From Yoonia litorea (lineage in GTDB: Bacteria > Pseudomonadota > Alphaproteobacteria > Rhodobacterales > Rhodobacteraceae), in contig NZ_FOZM01000001.1 of assembly GCF_900114675.1 (NCBI RefSeq), positions 372,001 to 436,000 of the forward strand: DNA of 64,000 nucleotides, in the 5' to 3' direction. The position numbers and the translations under genes are program-made. The notes beneath the pieces were generated by a model. It had not been told where the DNA came from. It made no database searches and worked only from the letters and a program-made list of their open reading frames with translations. The stretch's first letter is position 1. Every line of letters starts with the position of its first letter. Below are positions 16,977 to 26,533 of the stretch, piece after piece.

Positions 16977-17981
16977 ATGAAGATCAAATCCGCTTTGATG
17001 GGTGCAGCTGCTGGTGTGGCGCTGATGACCGGTGCTTCGCAGGCGCTGGCTGACGGGCATGAAATCACAGTAGGCTACTTCCTCGAATGGCCGATGCCAT
17101 TTCAGTACGCAAAGGTGAATGGCACCTACGACGAAGCACTTGGCATGACAGTCAACTGGGTCAGCTTTGACACTGGTACTGCGATGTCCGCTGCTATGGC
17201 GTCAGGCGATGTGCAGATTTCTGTGAGCCAAGGTGTACCGCCTTTCGTGGTTGCGACATCGGCTGGTCAGGATCTCCAGATCATCGACGTGGCCGTGTCT
17301 TACGCTGAAAACGACAACTGTGTCGTCTCGTCCTCACTTGAGATCGACAAGGACAGCGCAGGCGAGTTGGCTGGAAAGACAGTCGCTGTTCCACTCGGTA
17401 CCGCAGCTCACTATGGCTTCTTGCGTCAGATGGACCACTTCGGCGTGGACCTTGCATCTCTGAACGTCGTCGACATGGCCCCTGCTGAGGGTGCTGCCGC
17501 ATTGGCTCAGGAACAGGTCGACATGGCTTGTGGTTGGGGCGGCGCGCTGCGCACGATGAAGGAATACGGGAACGTTCTTCTGACCGGCGCTGAAAAAGAA
17601 GCGCTGGGTATCCTTGTCTTTGACGTGACATCTGCTCCGGCCGCTTTCGTTGCAGAAAACTCCGAACTGGTCTCGAAATTCCTGGCCGTCACGGCAGAAG
17701 CAAACGCAGCCTGGAACGATGGTTCCGGTGTCGCGGAAATGCTGCCGGTGATCGCACAGGACGCCGGTATGGACGAGCAGGCGACAGCCGAAACAATGGC
17801 AACATTTGTCTTCCCAGACGTGGATGCACAGTTGTCAGAGGCTTGGCTGGGTGGCGCTGCCCAGACCTTCATGAAGGGTGTGGCTGACGTCTTCGTCGAG
17901 AGCGGTTCGATCCCTGCATCGCTTGATAGCTATGCCGGTGCCGTCGAAACCGGTCCGCTGATGGCTGCAAACGACATGTAA
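16977..17981 (+). CDS. tauA: Taurine ABC transporter substrate-binding protein
   Basis: 334-residue periplasmic binding protein. A signal peptide (MKIKSALMGAAAGVALMTGA, cleavage near ALA before DGHEI) is followed by a SsuA/TauA-type domain with the typical YFLEWPMPFQYAK start and GTAMSAAMASGDVQI substrate-binding loop. It is the first gene of tauABC and divergent from tpa, so the substrate is taurine with good confidence. A strong stem-loop separates it from tauB, as expected for a binding protein made in excess. Confidence 0.93.
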   Translation: MKIKSALMGAAAGVALMTGASQALADGHEITVGYFLEWPMPFQYAKVNGTYDEALGMTVNWVSFDTGTAMSAAMASGDVQISVSQGVPPFVVATSAGQDLQIIDVAVSYAENDNCVVSSSLEIDKDSAGELAGKTVAVPLGTAAHYGFLRQMDHFGVDLASLNVVDMAPAEGAAALAQEQVDMACGWGGALRTMKEYGNVLLTGAEKEALGILVFDVTSAPAAFVAENSELVSKFLAVTAEANAAWNDGSGVAEMLPVIAQDAGMDEQATAETMATFVFPDVDAQLSEAWLGGAAQTFMKGVADVFVESGSIPASLDSYAGAVETGPLMAANDM

Positions 17982-17990
17982 GATCATTTT

Positions 17991-18015
17991 GCTGGCGCGG
18001 GGTTCCCGCGCCAGC
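17991..18015 (+). terminator. Stem-loop between tauA and tauB
   Basis: Perfect 11-bp inverted repeat GCTGGCGCGGG-GTT-CCCGCGCCAGC, ten bases after the tauA stop. It lacks a long T-run (ATCTCGTTTT follows). It probably stabilises the tauA message and lowers read-through into tauBC. Confidence 0.7.
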
Positions 18016-18083
18016 ATCTCGTTTTCCGTGACAAGCCTTGCGCCGCCACGCAAGGTTTTTGAGGGAAAACAGCAGGGAACGTC

Positions 18084-18887
18084 ATGTCAGGGTTACATAT
18101 AGACAAGATATCAATGCGCTTTGACTTGCCGAATGGCAGTTCAGTGCAGGCGCTGAAGGATGTCTCGCTCGATCTCAAGGCGGGCGAGCTTCTGTCTGTG
18201 CTCGGTCCTTCGGGGTGTGGCAAGACAACGTTGCTCAATATCGTGGCCGGGTTTCTCGCACCCACAGAAGGCCAGATCACACTGAACGGGCATAAGGTTG
18301 TTGGACCAGCCGCCGAACGTGGCATGGTTTTCCAGCAAGGTGCGCTCTTCGAATGGATGAGCGTGCGTGAGAACGTGGGCTTTGGTCCCTCGATGAAGGG
18401 TATGCCCAAAGCCGAGAAGGCCGAGATCGTCGATCATCTTTTGGATGTCGTCGGTCTGCAGGACTTCAAAGAAAAGGCGGTTTACGAACTGTCCGGCGGG
18501 ATGCAGCAGCGTGTAGCTCTGGCCCGTTGTCTGGCCAACGACCCAGATGTCATCCTGATGGATGAACCTTTGGGTGCGCTTGACGCGCTGACTCGGGAAA
18601 AGATGCAAGGTCTTGTTCTCAAGCTCTGGAAAGAGACCGGCAAGACGATCATCCTGATCACGCACTCAGTGGAAGAAGCGTTGCTTCTGGGCGAGCGCCT
18701 CTTGGTCATGGCACCACGGCCCGGGCGTATCCATAAGGAATACCGTCTGCCATTTGCGGAAATGGGTGTCGGGCAGGATCTGCGCGAAGTGAAAAAGCAT
18801 CCTGATTTTGGCACGACCCGCGAAGAAATCCTCAGCATGATCTGGGACATGGAAGAAGAAATCATGGGCCGGACGGAGAACGCATAA
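18084..18887 (+). CDS. tauB: Taurine ABC transporter ATP-binding protein
   Basis: 267-residue ATPase of the nitrate/sulfonate/taurine class. Walker A is GPSGCGKTT, the Q-loop is in MVFQQGALFEWM, the signature is ELSGGMQQRVALARCL, Walker B is VILMDEPLGALD and the switch histidine is in ILITHSVEEALLLG. Its stop overlaps the tauC start by one base (TAATG). Confidence 0.94.
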   Translation: MSGLHIDKISMRFDLPNGSSVQALKDVSLDLKAGELLSVLGPSGCGKTTLLNIVAGFLAPTEGQITLNGHKVVGPAAERGMVFQQGALFEWMSVRENVGFGPSMKGMPKAEKAEIVDHLLDVVGLQDFKEKAVYELSGGMQQRVALARCLANDPDVILMDEPLGALDALTREKMQGLVLKLWKETGKTIILITHSVEEALLLGERLLVMAPRPGRIHKEYRLPFAEMGVGQDLREVKKHPDFGTTREEILSMIWDMEEEIMGRTENA

Positions 18888-20221
18888 TGGAATTGCTTGG
18901 AAACCTCTGGGGAGAGCTTTGGGCCGTGTTGGTCACGCTTGTCACGGCGGCCCCCTATATCATCGGCTATGTCCTGCTGATCCTTCTGACGTTGGTCATC
19001 TACAGCTTTGTGAAACGCATGCTGACACCAAAGAGGGATTACGGATCGCTCAAGACGGTCACGTTCGGTGATGAATCTGCCGTGTCTTCCAACACGGCTG
19101 CTTCGGTCGTGTCTGTCGTTCTGATCTTCGTCCTTTGGGCAGCCTTCACCGGATCAAAGCTCTTGCCCGGTTTTTTGCACGCTCCTGGTCCGTTTATCGG
19201 GGAGGGGAGTTTTGAATACACGATCACGACGCCAGCAGGTGAAAGCGATACGGCAACAGTGGCCGTCGTCGTCCATCCCACAGGCGAAGAGGTGGACGCA
19301 CCGACGGTCGAGGCCGGTGAGGGGATCGCCAAGAATGATGCAACCGCCATCCCCGTCTATCGGTCAGAGCTTCTGCGCGTGGACCGCAATGACGAAATGG
19401 GGCGCGACGAAGAAACCTTTATCACGGCAGTGAACGGGCAAGCCATCGCGCCTGGCGGTTCGGTCGATGTTGCCTTTGGCCGTGTCGCCATGTCGGACAA
19501 AGGGACGTTGAACATCATCCCCGCGACAGGTGTGCAGATGGAGCCGATCTGGTTGCCAGCGCCTGAAGCGGTCTGGGCGCGTATGACGGAAATCGCAACC
19601 GAGGGGTTCCGTAACTCAACTCTTGCCGAGCATTTGGGATACTCGCTCTTCCGCGTGATTGTGGGCTTTGTTCTGGGGGCTTTGGTCGGCATCCCGCTTG
19701 GTTATGCGATGGGCCTGTCAAACTGGTTCCGGGGTTGGTTCGATCCGATCGTTGAATTCATGCGCCCTGTGCCGCCTCTGGCGCTGATCCCTCTGGTGAT
19801 CATCTGGGCCGGCATCGGGGAGGTCGGCAAGATCATCCTTCTGTTCCTCGCTGCCCTCTGGATCATGGCCATTGCCGCCCGTTCAGGGGTGTCAGGTGTC
19901 CGGATTTCCAAGGTTCACGCGGCTTATTCGCTGGGCGCGTCGAAGTGGCAGATCATGCGCCACGTGATCATTCCCAACTCGTTGCCTGAGATTTTCACCG
20001 GTGCGCGTGTGGCGATGGGTGTTTGCTGGGGCACAGTTGTGGCCGCCGAACTGGTCGCCGCCGAAAAAGGTGCAGGCATGATGATCATGGTCGCTTCCAA
20101 GTTTCAGAGCACCGACATCGTTCTGATGGGGATCATCCTGATCGGCATCATCGGCTTCAGTATCGATATGTTGATGCGGCAGGCCGAAAAATGGCTCGTG
20201 CCTTGGAAAGGCAAAGGCTGA
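18887..20221 (+). CDS. tauC: Taurine ABC transporter permease with long N-terminal extension
   Basis: 444 residues, against about 275 for E. coli TauC. The C-terminal 230 residues are the canonical permease with the EAA loop (YSLGASKWQIMRHVIIPNSL). The extra N-terminus has two membrane segments (about 22-43 and 68-88) bounding a cytoplasmic loop. A periplasmic domain of about 120 residues follows (about 95-215, rich in Thr/Val/Glu; FEYTITTPAGESDTATVAVV) before the permease core. The extra domain has no family I recognise. Its function in the pathway is clear from tauA and tauB. Confidence 0.9.
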   Translation: MELLGNLWGELWAVLVTLVTAAPYIIGYVLLILLTLVIYSFVKRMLTPKRDYGSLKTVTFGDESAVSSNTAASVVSVVLIFVLWAAFTGSKLLPGFLHAPGPFIGEGSFEYTITTPAGESDTATVAVVVHPTGEEVDAPTVEAGEGIAKNDATAIPVYRSELLRVDRNDEMGRDEETFITAVNGQAIAPGGSVDVAFGRVAMSDKGTLNIIPATGVQMEPIWLPAPEAVWARMTEIATEGFRNSTLAEHLGYSLFRVIVGFVLGALVGIPLGYAMGLSNWFRGWFDPIVEFMRPVPPLALIPLVIIWAGIGEVGKIILLFLAALWIMAIAARSGVSGVRISKVHAAYSLGASKWQIMRHVIIPNSLPEIFTGARVAMGVCWGTVVAAELVAAEKGAGMMIMVASKFQSTDIVLMGIILIGIIGFSIDMLMRQAEKWLVPWKGKG

Positions 20222-20246
20222 GAAAGCCGCACAGTTGATTTGACTG

Positions 20247-20281
20247 AGGGCAGCGGGGATCTCGCTGCCCTTATTATTTTA
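20247..20281 (+). terminator. Rho-independent terminator of tauABC
   Basis: Stem AGGGCAGCG (20247-20255) with CGCTGCCCT (20263-20271), loop GGGATCT, followed by a T-rich run TTATTATTTTA. It lies about 25 bases after the tauC stop. Confidence 0.85.
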
Positions 20282-20330
20282 TCGATGCGTTTGCGATTGT
20301 GGCTCCCGCATACACGTGTAAGTTGACGAA

Positions 20331-20828
20331 ATGCTCACCGATATCCTGATCATTCTGCTGCCAGCTCTCATTGCCTTCGGGGTGCTGCTTATCGCGCGCC
20401 CGGCAAAGCCGCTGAAGACCGGACCAGCGCCGAACGCCATCGTGGTAGACGGATCGAACGTCCTGCACTGGGGTGGCGAGCCATCACTGCTGGTGCTGCG
20501 GCGCGTGCTTGGGAGCCTGTCCGACAAAGGTTACGCGCCTATCGTCTTTTTCGATGCAAATGTCGGGTATCTGTTGGGGGATCGCTATTTTGACGAGGCA
20601 AAGCTGGCCTCGCTCACCGGGCTTCCCAAGGAGAGCATCTGCGTGGTGGACAAGGGTGTCGTGGCTGACGAAGCGATCCTGATGTTTGCCACTGATCATG
20701 GTCTGCGTGTGGTGACGAATGACCGCTATCGTGACTGGCGTGTGCGGTTTCCGTTGGCTGGTCAGAAGGGTGCATTGCTCGGTGGCAAATGGAACGAGGG
20801 ATCGGTCGTCTGGCGGGGCGCGCTATAA
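20331..20828 (+). CDS. Membrane-anchored NYN/PIN-like ribonuclease domain protein (Zc3h12a type)
   Basis: 165 residues: an N-terminal membrane anchor (about 3-22, DILIILLPALIAFGVLLIA) followed by a Zc3h12a-like NYN nuclease domain. Acidic motifs of the fold are visible: VVDGSNVLHW, VFFDANVGYLLGDRYFDE, VADEAILMFA and VVTNDRYRDW. These match the metal-binding aspartates of PIN/NYN RNases. The substrate is unknown. Its 3' end overlaps the converging PNPOx-like gene by six bases. Confidence 0.75.
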   Translation: MLTDILIILLPALIAFGVLLIARPAKPLKTGPAPNAIVVDGSNVLHWGGEPSLLVLRRVLGSLSDKGYAPIVFFDANVGYLLGDRYFDEAKLASLTGLPKESICVVDKGVVADEAILMFATDHGLRVVTNDRYRDWRVRFPLAGQKGALLGGKWNEGSVVWRGAL

Positions 20829-21287
20829 ATCGTCAGGCGTCAACCGGTAGGCCTTGCCGAAGCCCCCATTGAGATCAACCGAAACGGTTTTCAGACGGAA
20901 CAGCCGGAAGTCGGTGAAATCATAGTAGAGTTGCGCCTTCGGGATAGCCGTGAGCCACGCATTTTTCATGGCGGTCTTATCGACCTCTTGTGCGACCGCA
21001 TTGACGGTCATGCGCGGGTGCGTCAGTGGATCGCCCTTGTCACCGGGTTCACCGACAAGGACCGCGCAGGCCGGGTTTTCCAGCAGTCCTTGTGTGTGCG
21101 TTGAAAGCGTCGAGATAAGCGTATGGATCGCCCGATCCGTCCAGATCAGGGCGACGCGTGCGACATAAGGGTTTGCTGTCTCCGGATGCGACACCGCAAG
21201 TGCACCAAAGCGCGCCTGCTCCAGGATGCCTTGTGCCAAGGCGCGGGCTTCATCGTTCGTTGCATTGATCGGGTCGCGTCTGGTCAT
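20823..21287 (-). CDS. Pyridoxamine 5'-phosphate oxidase-family protein (HugZ-like)
   Basis: 154 residues of a split-barrel flavin-binding fold. ARFGALAVSHPETANPYVARV at the N-terminus and PACAVLVGEPGDKGDP in the middle are typical of the general-stress/HugZ group, whose members bind FMN or haem. The start MTRRDPINATN at 21287 is preferred because upstream codons fall in the end of the next gene. The C-terminal haem-degradation domain of full HugZ is missing, so the reaction is not known. Confidence 0.75.
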   Translation of the reverse strand: MTRRDPINATNDEARALAQGILEQARFGALAVSHPETANPYVARVALIWTDRAIHTLISTLSTHTQGLLENPACAVLVGEPGDKGDPLTHPRMTVNAVAQEVDKTAMKNAWLTAIPKAQLYYDFTDFRLFRLKTVSVDLNGGFGKAYRLTPDDL

Positions 21288-21298
21288 GCCCGCCAGTG

Positions 21299-21727
21299 TC
21301 AGGTCATATTGACGGCAGGGCAATCCCTGAAGGCGGCCATCGCTGGCGCAATGCCCTCAAGGTCGAAACCCACTGTCACATCGTCTGCAATGGCATAGGC
21401 GCGGGTGTTGAACTCCAACCCGTTGAGCACATTGCCGAACCCCCGATCCCTGACCGTCAGTGTTCGCCCATCGCCCGAGATGATGTGGCGGTTGGTCCCG
21501 ATACTCAGCGCGTCACCACCAGCAAAAGCCATGCCGAAGGTGAGCGCGTCAGGCCAAGTGGTGTCCGCCAGCGTGATGGTGATGGCGTATTCGGGCAGGG
21601 ACGCATCATACGTGACCGTCATGGTCCCCTCGTCAGTTGTCTCCGTGAGTGTGCAAACCGGCAAGGGCGTGAACTCCCACGCATAGGCGGGGGTAGTGAG
21701 GAGGAGAAGGGCGATGAGGGTGCGCAT
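21299..21727 (-). CDS. Exported protein of unknown function
   Basis: 142 residues with a clear signal peptide (MRTLIALLLLTTPAYA, cleavage after AYA). The mature part is a small beta-rich protein with two cysteines (near the start and near the end). No family recognised. It lies 11 bases upstream of the PNPOx-like gene on the same strand and probably shares its transcript. Confidence 0.7.
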   Translation of the reverse strand: MRTLIALLLLTTPAYAWEFTPLPVCTLTETTDEGTMTVTYDASLPEYAITITLADTTWPDALTFGMAFAGGDALSIGTNRHIISGDGRTLTVRDRGFGNVLNGLEFNTRAYAIADDVTVGFDLEGIAPAMAAFRDCPAVNMT

Positions 21728-21809
21728 GAAGGGGATGTAGGTGCGGCGCGAAATGGGGCAAGGTTTGGGGGGCGTAGCAGGTGATTGCGGAACCCCGTGT
21801 GAGATTAGT

Positions 21810-24014
21810 TTACCGTTTCCCCCGTCGCTTCACCCCACCTCGCTGACCCGGTCTCCCTGCTGTGCTCCGCCCCGCCGCTTTCTGCGCGTCACCGACTGCC
21901 TTCTCGACTGCCTGTTGTCGCGCCAGAGGATCGTCGCTGACGACCAGATCGACCGTCTCCAGCCGTTTGATCTCATCCCGTAGTCGTGCGGCTTCTTCGA
22001 ATTCGAGGTTCTCGGCTGCTTTCCGCATGTCGTCGCGCAATCCGTCGAGGACGGTTTGGAGATTTGCGCCCGCTGCCTGTTTGTCGACCTTTGCGGTGAC
22101 ACGGTTCATGTCCACGTCGCCTTTGTAGAGACCTGCGAGGATATCCTCGACGTTCTTCTTGACCGTCTGCGGGGTGATCCCGTGTTCCTCGTTATAGGCC
22201 ATCTGCTTGGCCCGCCGCCGTTCAGTTTCGCGCATGGCGCGCTCCATCGAACCCGTCACACGGTCGGCGTACATGATCACGCGGCCTTCGGCGTTGCGGG
22301 CCGCGCGGCCGACGGTTTGCACGAGGGAGGTTTCCGACCGCAGGAAGCCTTCCTTATCCGCGTCCAAGATCGCCACCAGACCGCATTCGGGGATGTCGAG
22401 CCCCTCGCGCAGCAGGTTGATGCCAATCAGCACGTCGAATGCGCCAAGGCGGAGGTCGCGCAGAATCTCGATCCGCTCGATCGTGTCGATGTCGCTGTGC
22501 ATGTAGCGGACCTTGATGCCCTGTTCGTGCATATATTCGGTCAGGTCCTCCGCCATGCGTTTGGTCAGTGTGGTGACCAGCGTGCGGTAGCCGTTGGCGG
22601 CAACCTTGCGCACCTCGTCCAGCAAGTCGTCCACCTGCATGTCCACAGGCCGGATTTCGATCTCGGGGTCGATGAGGCCGGTGGGGCGGATGATCTGTTC
22701 GGTGAACACGCCGCCGGCCTGTTCCAGCTCCCATGCGGCGGGGGTGGCCGATACAAAGACCGATTGCGGGCGCATTGCGTCCCATTCCTCGAACTTCAGA
22801 GGCCGGTTGTCCATGCAGGAGGGCAGGCGGAACCCGTGTTCGGCCAGCGTGAATTTGCGGCGGTAGTCGCCTTTATACATCCCGCCGATCTGCGGCACCG
22901 ACACGTGGCTTTCGTCGGCGAAGACGATGGCGTGGTCGGGGATGAATTCGAAAAGCGTAGGCGGCGGTTCGCCCGGTGCGCGGCCCGTCAGATAGCGGGA
23001 GTAGTTTTCAATCCCGTTGCAGACGCCTGTCGCTTCGAGCATTTCCAGATCGAAGTTGGTGCGCTGCTCGAGCCGCTGCGCTTCGAGCAGCTTGCCCTCG
23101 GCCACCAGCTGATCAAGACGGATGCGGAGTTCCTTTTTGATGCCTTGGATGGCCTGCTGCATCGTGGGCTTGGGCGTCACATAGTGGCTGTTGGCATAGA
23201 CGCGAATCTTGTCGAAGCTGTCAGTCTTCTCGCCAGTGAGCGGGTCGAATTCTGTGATGTTTTCCAGTTCTTCCCCGAAGAACGACAGCTTCCATGCGCG
23301 ATCATCAAGGTGGGCGGGCCAGATTTCCAGACTGTCGCCGCGCACGCGGAAGGTGCCGCGCTGGAACGCCTGGTCATTGCGGCGGTACTGCTGGGCGATC
23401 AGATCGGCCATGATCTGCCGCTGGTCATAGTCGCGGCCCACATGGATGTCCTGTGTCATCGCGCCGTAGGTTTCGACCGAGCCGATACCGTAGATGCAAG
23501 AAACCGAGGCCACGATGATCACATCGTCCCTTTCCAAGAGCGCCCGCGTGGCGGAGTGGCGCATCCGATCGATCTGTTCGTTGATCTGGGATTCTTTCTC
23601 GATATAGGTGTCCGACCGCGCGACATAGGCCTCGGGCTGGTAATAGTCGTAGTAACTGACGAAGTATTCGACCGCATTGTCAGGAAAGAAGCCTTTGAAC
23701 TCGCCGTAAAGCTGGGCCGCGAGCGTCTTATTGGGGGCGAGGATAATCGCGGGGCGCTGGGTTTGCTCGATGATCTTGGCCATCGTGAAGGTCTTGCCGG
23801 TCCCCGTCGCGCCAAGAAGGACCTGGCTGCGCTCGCCATCCCGCACGCCTTGCGACAATTCCGCAATCGCCGTGGGTTGGTCGCCCGCTGGGTCGAAGTC
23901 TGTGGACAGGACGAATTGTTTGCCACCCTCAAGCTTTTCGCGGGTCTTCACATCGGGGGCAGGGTTGGCAAGAAATTGGTCAGCATCAGACCGGTCGGTT
24001 TGCGCGTATGGCAT
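21810..24014 (-). CDS. uvrB: UvrABC system protein B (excinuclease subunit)
   Basis: 734-residue DNA-damage recognition helicase. Walker A is [13 protein letters not shown], the damage-probing hairpin contains [11 protein letters not shown], the DEAD-type box is in [13 protein letters not shown], motif VI is TVGRAARN, and a UVR domain for UvrC contact is at the C-terminus ([20 protein letters not shown]). The start [14 protein letters not shown] at 24014 is chosen; the frame stays open upstream but without a family match. The long antisense open frame across it is a codon-bias shadow. Confidence 0.96.
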   Translation of the reverse strand: MPYAQTDRSDADQFLANPAPDVKTREKLEGGKQFVLSTDFDPAGDQPTAIAELSQGVRDGERSQVLLGATGTGKTFTMAKIIEQTQRPAIILAPNKTLAAQLYGEFKGFFPDNAVEYFVSYYDYYQPEAYVARSDTYIEKESQINEQIDRMRHSATRALLERDDVIIVASVSCIYGIGSVETYGAMTQDIHVGRDYDQRQIMADLIAQQYRRNDQAFQRGTFRVRGDSLEIWPAHLDDRAWKLSFFGEELENITEFDPLTGEKTDSFDKIRVYANSHYVTPKPTMQQAIQGIKKELRIRLDQLVAEGKLLEAQRLEQRTNFDLEMLEATGVCNGIENYSRYLTGRAPGEPPPTLFEFIPDHAIVFADESHVSVPQIGGMYKGDYRRKFTLAEHGFRLPSCMDNRPLKFEEWDAMRPQSVFVSATPAAWELEQAGGVFTEQIIRPTGLIDPEIEIRPVDMQVDDLLDEVRKVAANGYRTLVTTLTKRMAEDLTEYMHEQGIKVRYMHSDIDTIERIEILRDLRLGAFDVLIGINLLREGLDIPECGLVAILDADKEGFLRSETSLVQTVGRAARNAEGRVIMYADRVTGSMERAMRETERRRAKQMAYNEEHGITPQTVKKNVEDILAGLYKGDVDMNRVTAKVDKQAAGANLQTVLDGLRDDMRKAAENLEFEEAARLRDEIKRLETVDLVVSDDPLARQQAVEKAVGDAQKAAGRSTAGRPGQRGGVKRRGKR

Positions 24015-24186
24015 CGGATATCCTTTGGGGGTTGTTCCATAGTTGTGTTGTTTGACAGAGGGATCAAGGGGGCTGCTGACAGGTGATGTCAGGAGGGTGT
24101 CGGGAGGTGGCCTCACGGCCCTGTGTCTTTCCCTCAAACCCCGCGTTGTGATAATTCTGGAACCAGTCATCACACCGGAGCCGCCA

Positions 24187-24600
24187 TTGCCGCGCTATCT
24201 TTCGATCGTCTTTCTCGTCTCTTGCTTGATTGCGCCGCCTGCTTTCGCGGAGGCGCTGCATTTTCAGTCGCCTTCTGGAAATATCCGTTGCGTGATCGCA
24301 GATGGCGACGGAGCATTCGTGCGATGTGATCTGGGGGTAGATGAGCAGACTTACACTGCGCGTCCGGCAGCCTGCGATGGGCAATGGGGCACATCGTTCG
24401 GACTTACGATGACAGGTGACGGCTTTTTGAATTGTGTCACGGTTCCCATTGATCCCGATGCGACACCGATTGTGCTCCCCTATGGCACCGGACTGGAGGC
24501 CGCAGGGATCACCTGCCAGTCGGAGGTGACGGGCATAACATGCACGAACAACGAAGGCGGTGGGTTTGCCGTGCGTCGGGCTGAGCAGCGCGTGTTCTAA
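24187..24600 (+). CDS. Exported cysteine-rich protein, DUF6636-like
   Basis: 137 residues if started at the TTG at 24187, which has GGAG seven bases upstream and gives a good signal peptide ([21 protein letters not shown]). The mature part starts [12 protein letters not shown] and has six cysteines spaced for three disulfides, as in the secreted [11 protein letters not shown]6636 family. Function unknown. It is divergent from uvrB with a short shared promoter region. Confidence 0.65.
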   Translation: MPRYLSIVFLVSCLIAPPAFAEALHFQSPSGNIRCVIADGDGAFVRCDLGVDEQTYTARPAACDGQWGTSFGLTMTGDGFLNCVTVPIDPDATPIVLPYGTGLEAAGITCQSEVTGITCTNNEGGGFAVRRAEQRVF

Positions 24601-24771
24601 ATTTAGGGATGTGGCTTTTGCGGTTTGACGTCAGAGATTGCCCGATTTCAGAACAACTAAATTGAACACGGTTAAGTTTCAGTCTTGCCTTAATTGCAGC
24701 ACAATTCGCAGTCATCCGTTTTTGCGTCACCGGGGTGTGTTCTCGGTGGGTGTTTGGAAGAAAGTACGAGT

Positions 24772-26406
24772 ATGACGTGTTACCAATCTGCGCTTGGCAG
24801 GCGCTTAACTGCCGCATTTTGCGTGTCCGCCGCTTTGCTCAATGTCGTTGCCACACCGGCAACAGCACAGCAAACAGCGATGATCCAGCTTGAATCAATC
24901 GACAATTCGACCTCCATTACTGGTCAGCTGATCAGCTATGAAAACGGTCTTTACACTGTCGATGCCGAAGGCTTGGGCATGCTCCAGATCCAAGCAAGTG
25001 CTGTGACCTGTACCGGGATCGTCTGCCCGGTACAGGCGCCGGCCCCTATGGATTACGGGCCGGAGTTCGGCATTTACGGATCGCGCACTGTCGGCACAAC
25101 TTTGATCCCCAACCTGCTGCGCGGTTACGCGGCATCGGTTGGCGCAACCTTCGAGATTGTGGCGACCGATGATGCTGCTGAACGGATCGTCCGTCTGATC
25201 AATGCCGACGGCAGTCTGCGTGCTGAAATCGATTTGCAGACGCGCGGTTCCGGTAGCGCCTTTCCAGCACTGGCCGACGGTGTTGCAGCGATCGGCGTTG
25301 CTGATCGTCGCATGAAGGACAGCGACGTGGCGAAACTCGCTCTGGGCGGCATTTCTGACCTGCGGGATACGGCCAATGAGACGGTCCTCGGGGTTGATGG
25401 CATCGTGATGATCACGCATCCGGACAATCCGGTGCGCAATCTTACCTCATTGGAGGTCGCGCGCATCTGGTCAGGTGAGATCACGAATTGGCGCGAGTTG
25501 GGTGGCGGGGATTATCCCATCACGATCAACTCGTTTAGTGAAAGCTCTGGCGATCGCGCTGTCATGATGGACGCCTTGGTACGTCCCAACGGGCGCGATG
25601 AGACTGACGATGTCACGCGCTGGAAGGCCTATCAGGATATGGTGGATGCTGTAATGGCCGACCGTGGCGGTATCGGTTTTGTCGGCCGCTGGCTGGCACG
25701 CAAAAATGACGTCAACCTGCTGGACATTCGCGAGGAGTGCGGGCTGCTGTCCCCACCGACAGATTTCCGCATGAAGATGGAAGGCTACGCACTGTCCCGT
25801 CGCCTTTATGCCTATACAGCACCGGGCGAGATGCACCCAGAAGCGCGCGCATTCCTTGACTGGACGCTGACGGCTGAAGCGCAGCCGTACATCAAGGAAA
25901 GCAACTTCATCGACCGCGATCTGGAAAGAATGCGCCTCGAGGACATGGGTATGATGCTGGTCCATACAGCAGCGGTCGAACCCGACTTCAGCGGTGCGCA
26001 ATATTCCGACATGATGCAACAGCTGCGCGGTGCAGACAGGTTGAGCGTCTCTTTCCGCTTCAACACAGGCTCCAGCTTGCTTGACGTTGAATCCGTGCGC
26101 AACATTCAGGAAATCGCCGATCGGATGCAGGCGGGTGAGTTTGACGGTTTCGAAGTTTTTTTGGTTGGTTTTGCAGACTCGGTAGGAACCCGTGAATGCA
26201 ACACCAGTCTTGCGCAGAGCCGCGCCAACGCTGTCCGCAATGTCCTCGCGCAGTCTGTGTCGGACGCTGATGCCGAACGCTTGCTTGCGGTCAGCTATGG
26301 CGAACTTCTGCCTCTGTCGTGCAATGACACCGAAGTGGGACGCGAGCGCAATCGCCGTGTCGAAATCTGGTTGCGTTTGCCCAACTCACGCTCTGATCTG
26401 CGCTGA
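24772..26406 (+). CDS. Phosphate-type periplasmic binding domain fused to an OmpA domain
   Basis: 544 residues. A signal peptide (about 1-36, cleavage near ATAQQ) leads into a short N-terminal domain, then a PstS-like binding domain (about 100-400: FGIYGSRTVGTTLIPNLL, FPALADGVAAIGVADRRM, IWSGEITNWRELGGG). The C-terminus (about 420-540) is an OmpA/MotB peptidoglycan-binding domain (VSFRFNTGSSLLDVESVRNI, then NTSLAQSRANAVRNVL and ERNRRVEIWL). It is probably a peptidoglycan-tethered phosphate or anion receptor. No transporter subunits are adjacent. The start ATG at 24772 follows GGAAG. Confidence 0.85.
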   Translation: MTCYQSALGRRLTAAFCVSAALLNVVATPATAQQTAMIQLESIDNSTSITGQLISYENGLYTVDAEGLGMLQIQASAVTCTGIVCPVQAPAPMDYGPEFGIYGSRTVGTTLIPNLLRGYAASVGATFEIVATDDAAERIVRLINADGSLRAEIDLQTRGSGSAFPALADGVAAIGVADRRMKDSDVAKLALGGISDLRDTANETVLGVDGIVMITHPDNPVRNLTSLEVARIWSGEITNWRELGGGDYPITINSFSESSGDRAVMMDALVRPNGRDETDDVTRWKAYQDMVDAVMADRGGIGFVGRWLARKNDVNLLDIREECGLLSPPTDFRMKMEGYALSRRLYAYTAPGEMHPEARAFLDWTLTAEAQPYIKESNFIDRDLERMRLEDMGMMLVHTAAVEPDFSGAQYSDMMQQLRGADRLSVSFRFNTGSSLLDVESVRNIQEIADRMQAGEFDGFEVFLVGFADSVGTRECNTSLAQSRANAVRNVLAQSVSDADAERLLAVSYGELLPLSCNDTEVGRERNRRVEIWLRLPNSRSDLR

Positions 26407-26432
26407 CAATGGGAGACATCTGAATGCGAAGA

Positions 26433-26459
26433 GCGCCAGCGCAATGCTGGCGCCTTTTG
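26433..26459 (+). terminator. Rho-independent terminator
   Basis: Stem GCGCCAGC (26433-26440), loop GCAAT, GCTGGCGC (26446-26453), then CTTTTGT. It ends the transcript of the binding-protein/OmpA gene. Confidence 0.8.
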
Positions 26460-26533
26460 TCGTTTGCGCATCTGGTTGACGATGCCACCAAAGATCATAG
26501 TGTCAGCGCAAACAGAAAAAGAGGGTAGCTTTC

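Noticed and set aside
22056..24086. 676-codon open frame opposite uvrB
   Set aside because: It lies antisense to a fully convincing uvrB and has the composition expected from GC-rich codon bias; no domain recognised.
24043..24186. Upstream extension of the exported cysteine-rich protein
   Set aside because: The extra 48 residues would hide the signal peptide, and the RBS is before the TTG at 24187.
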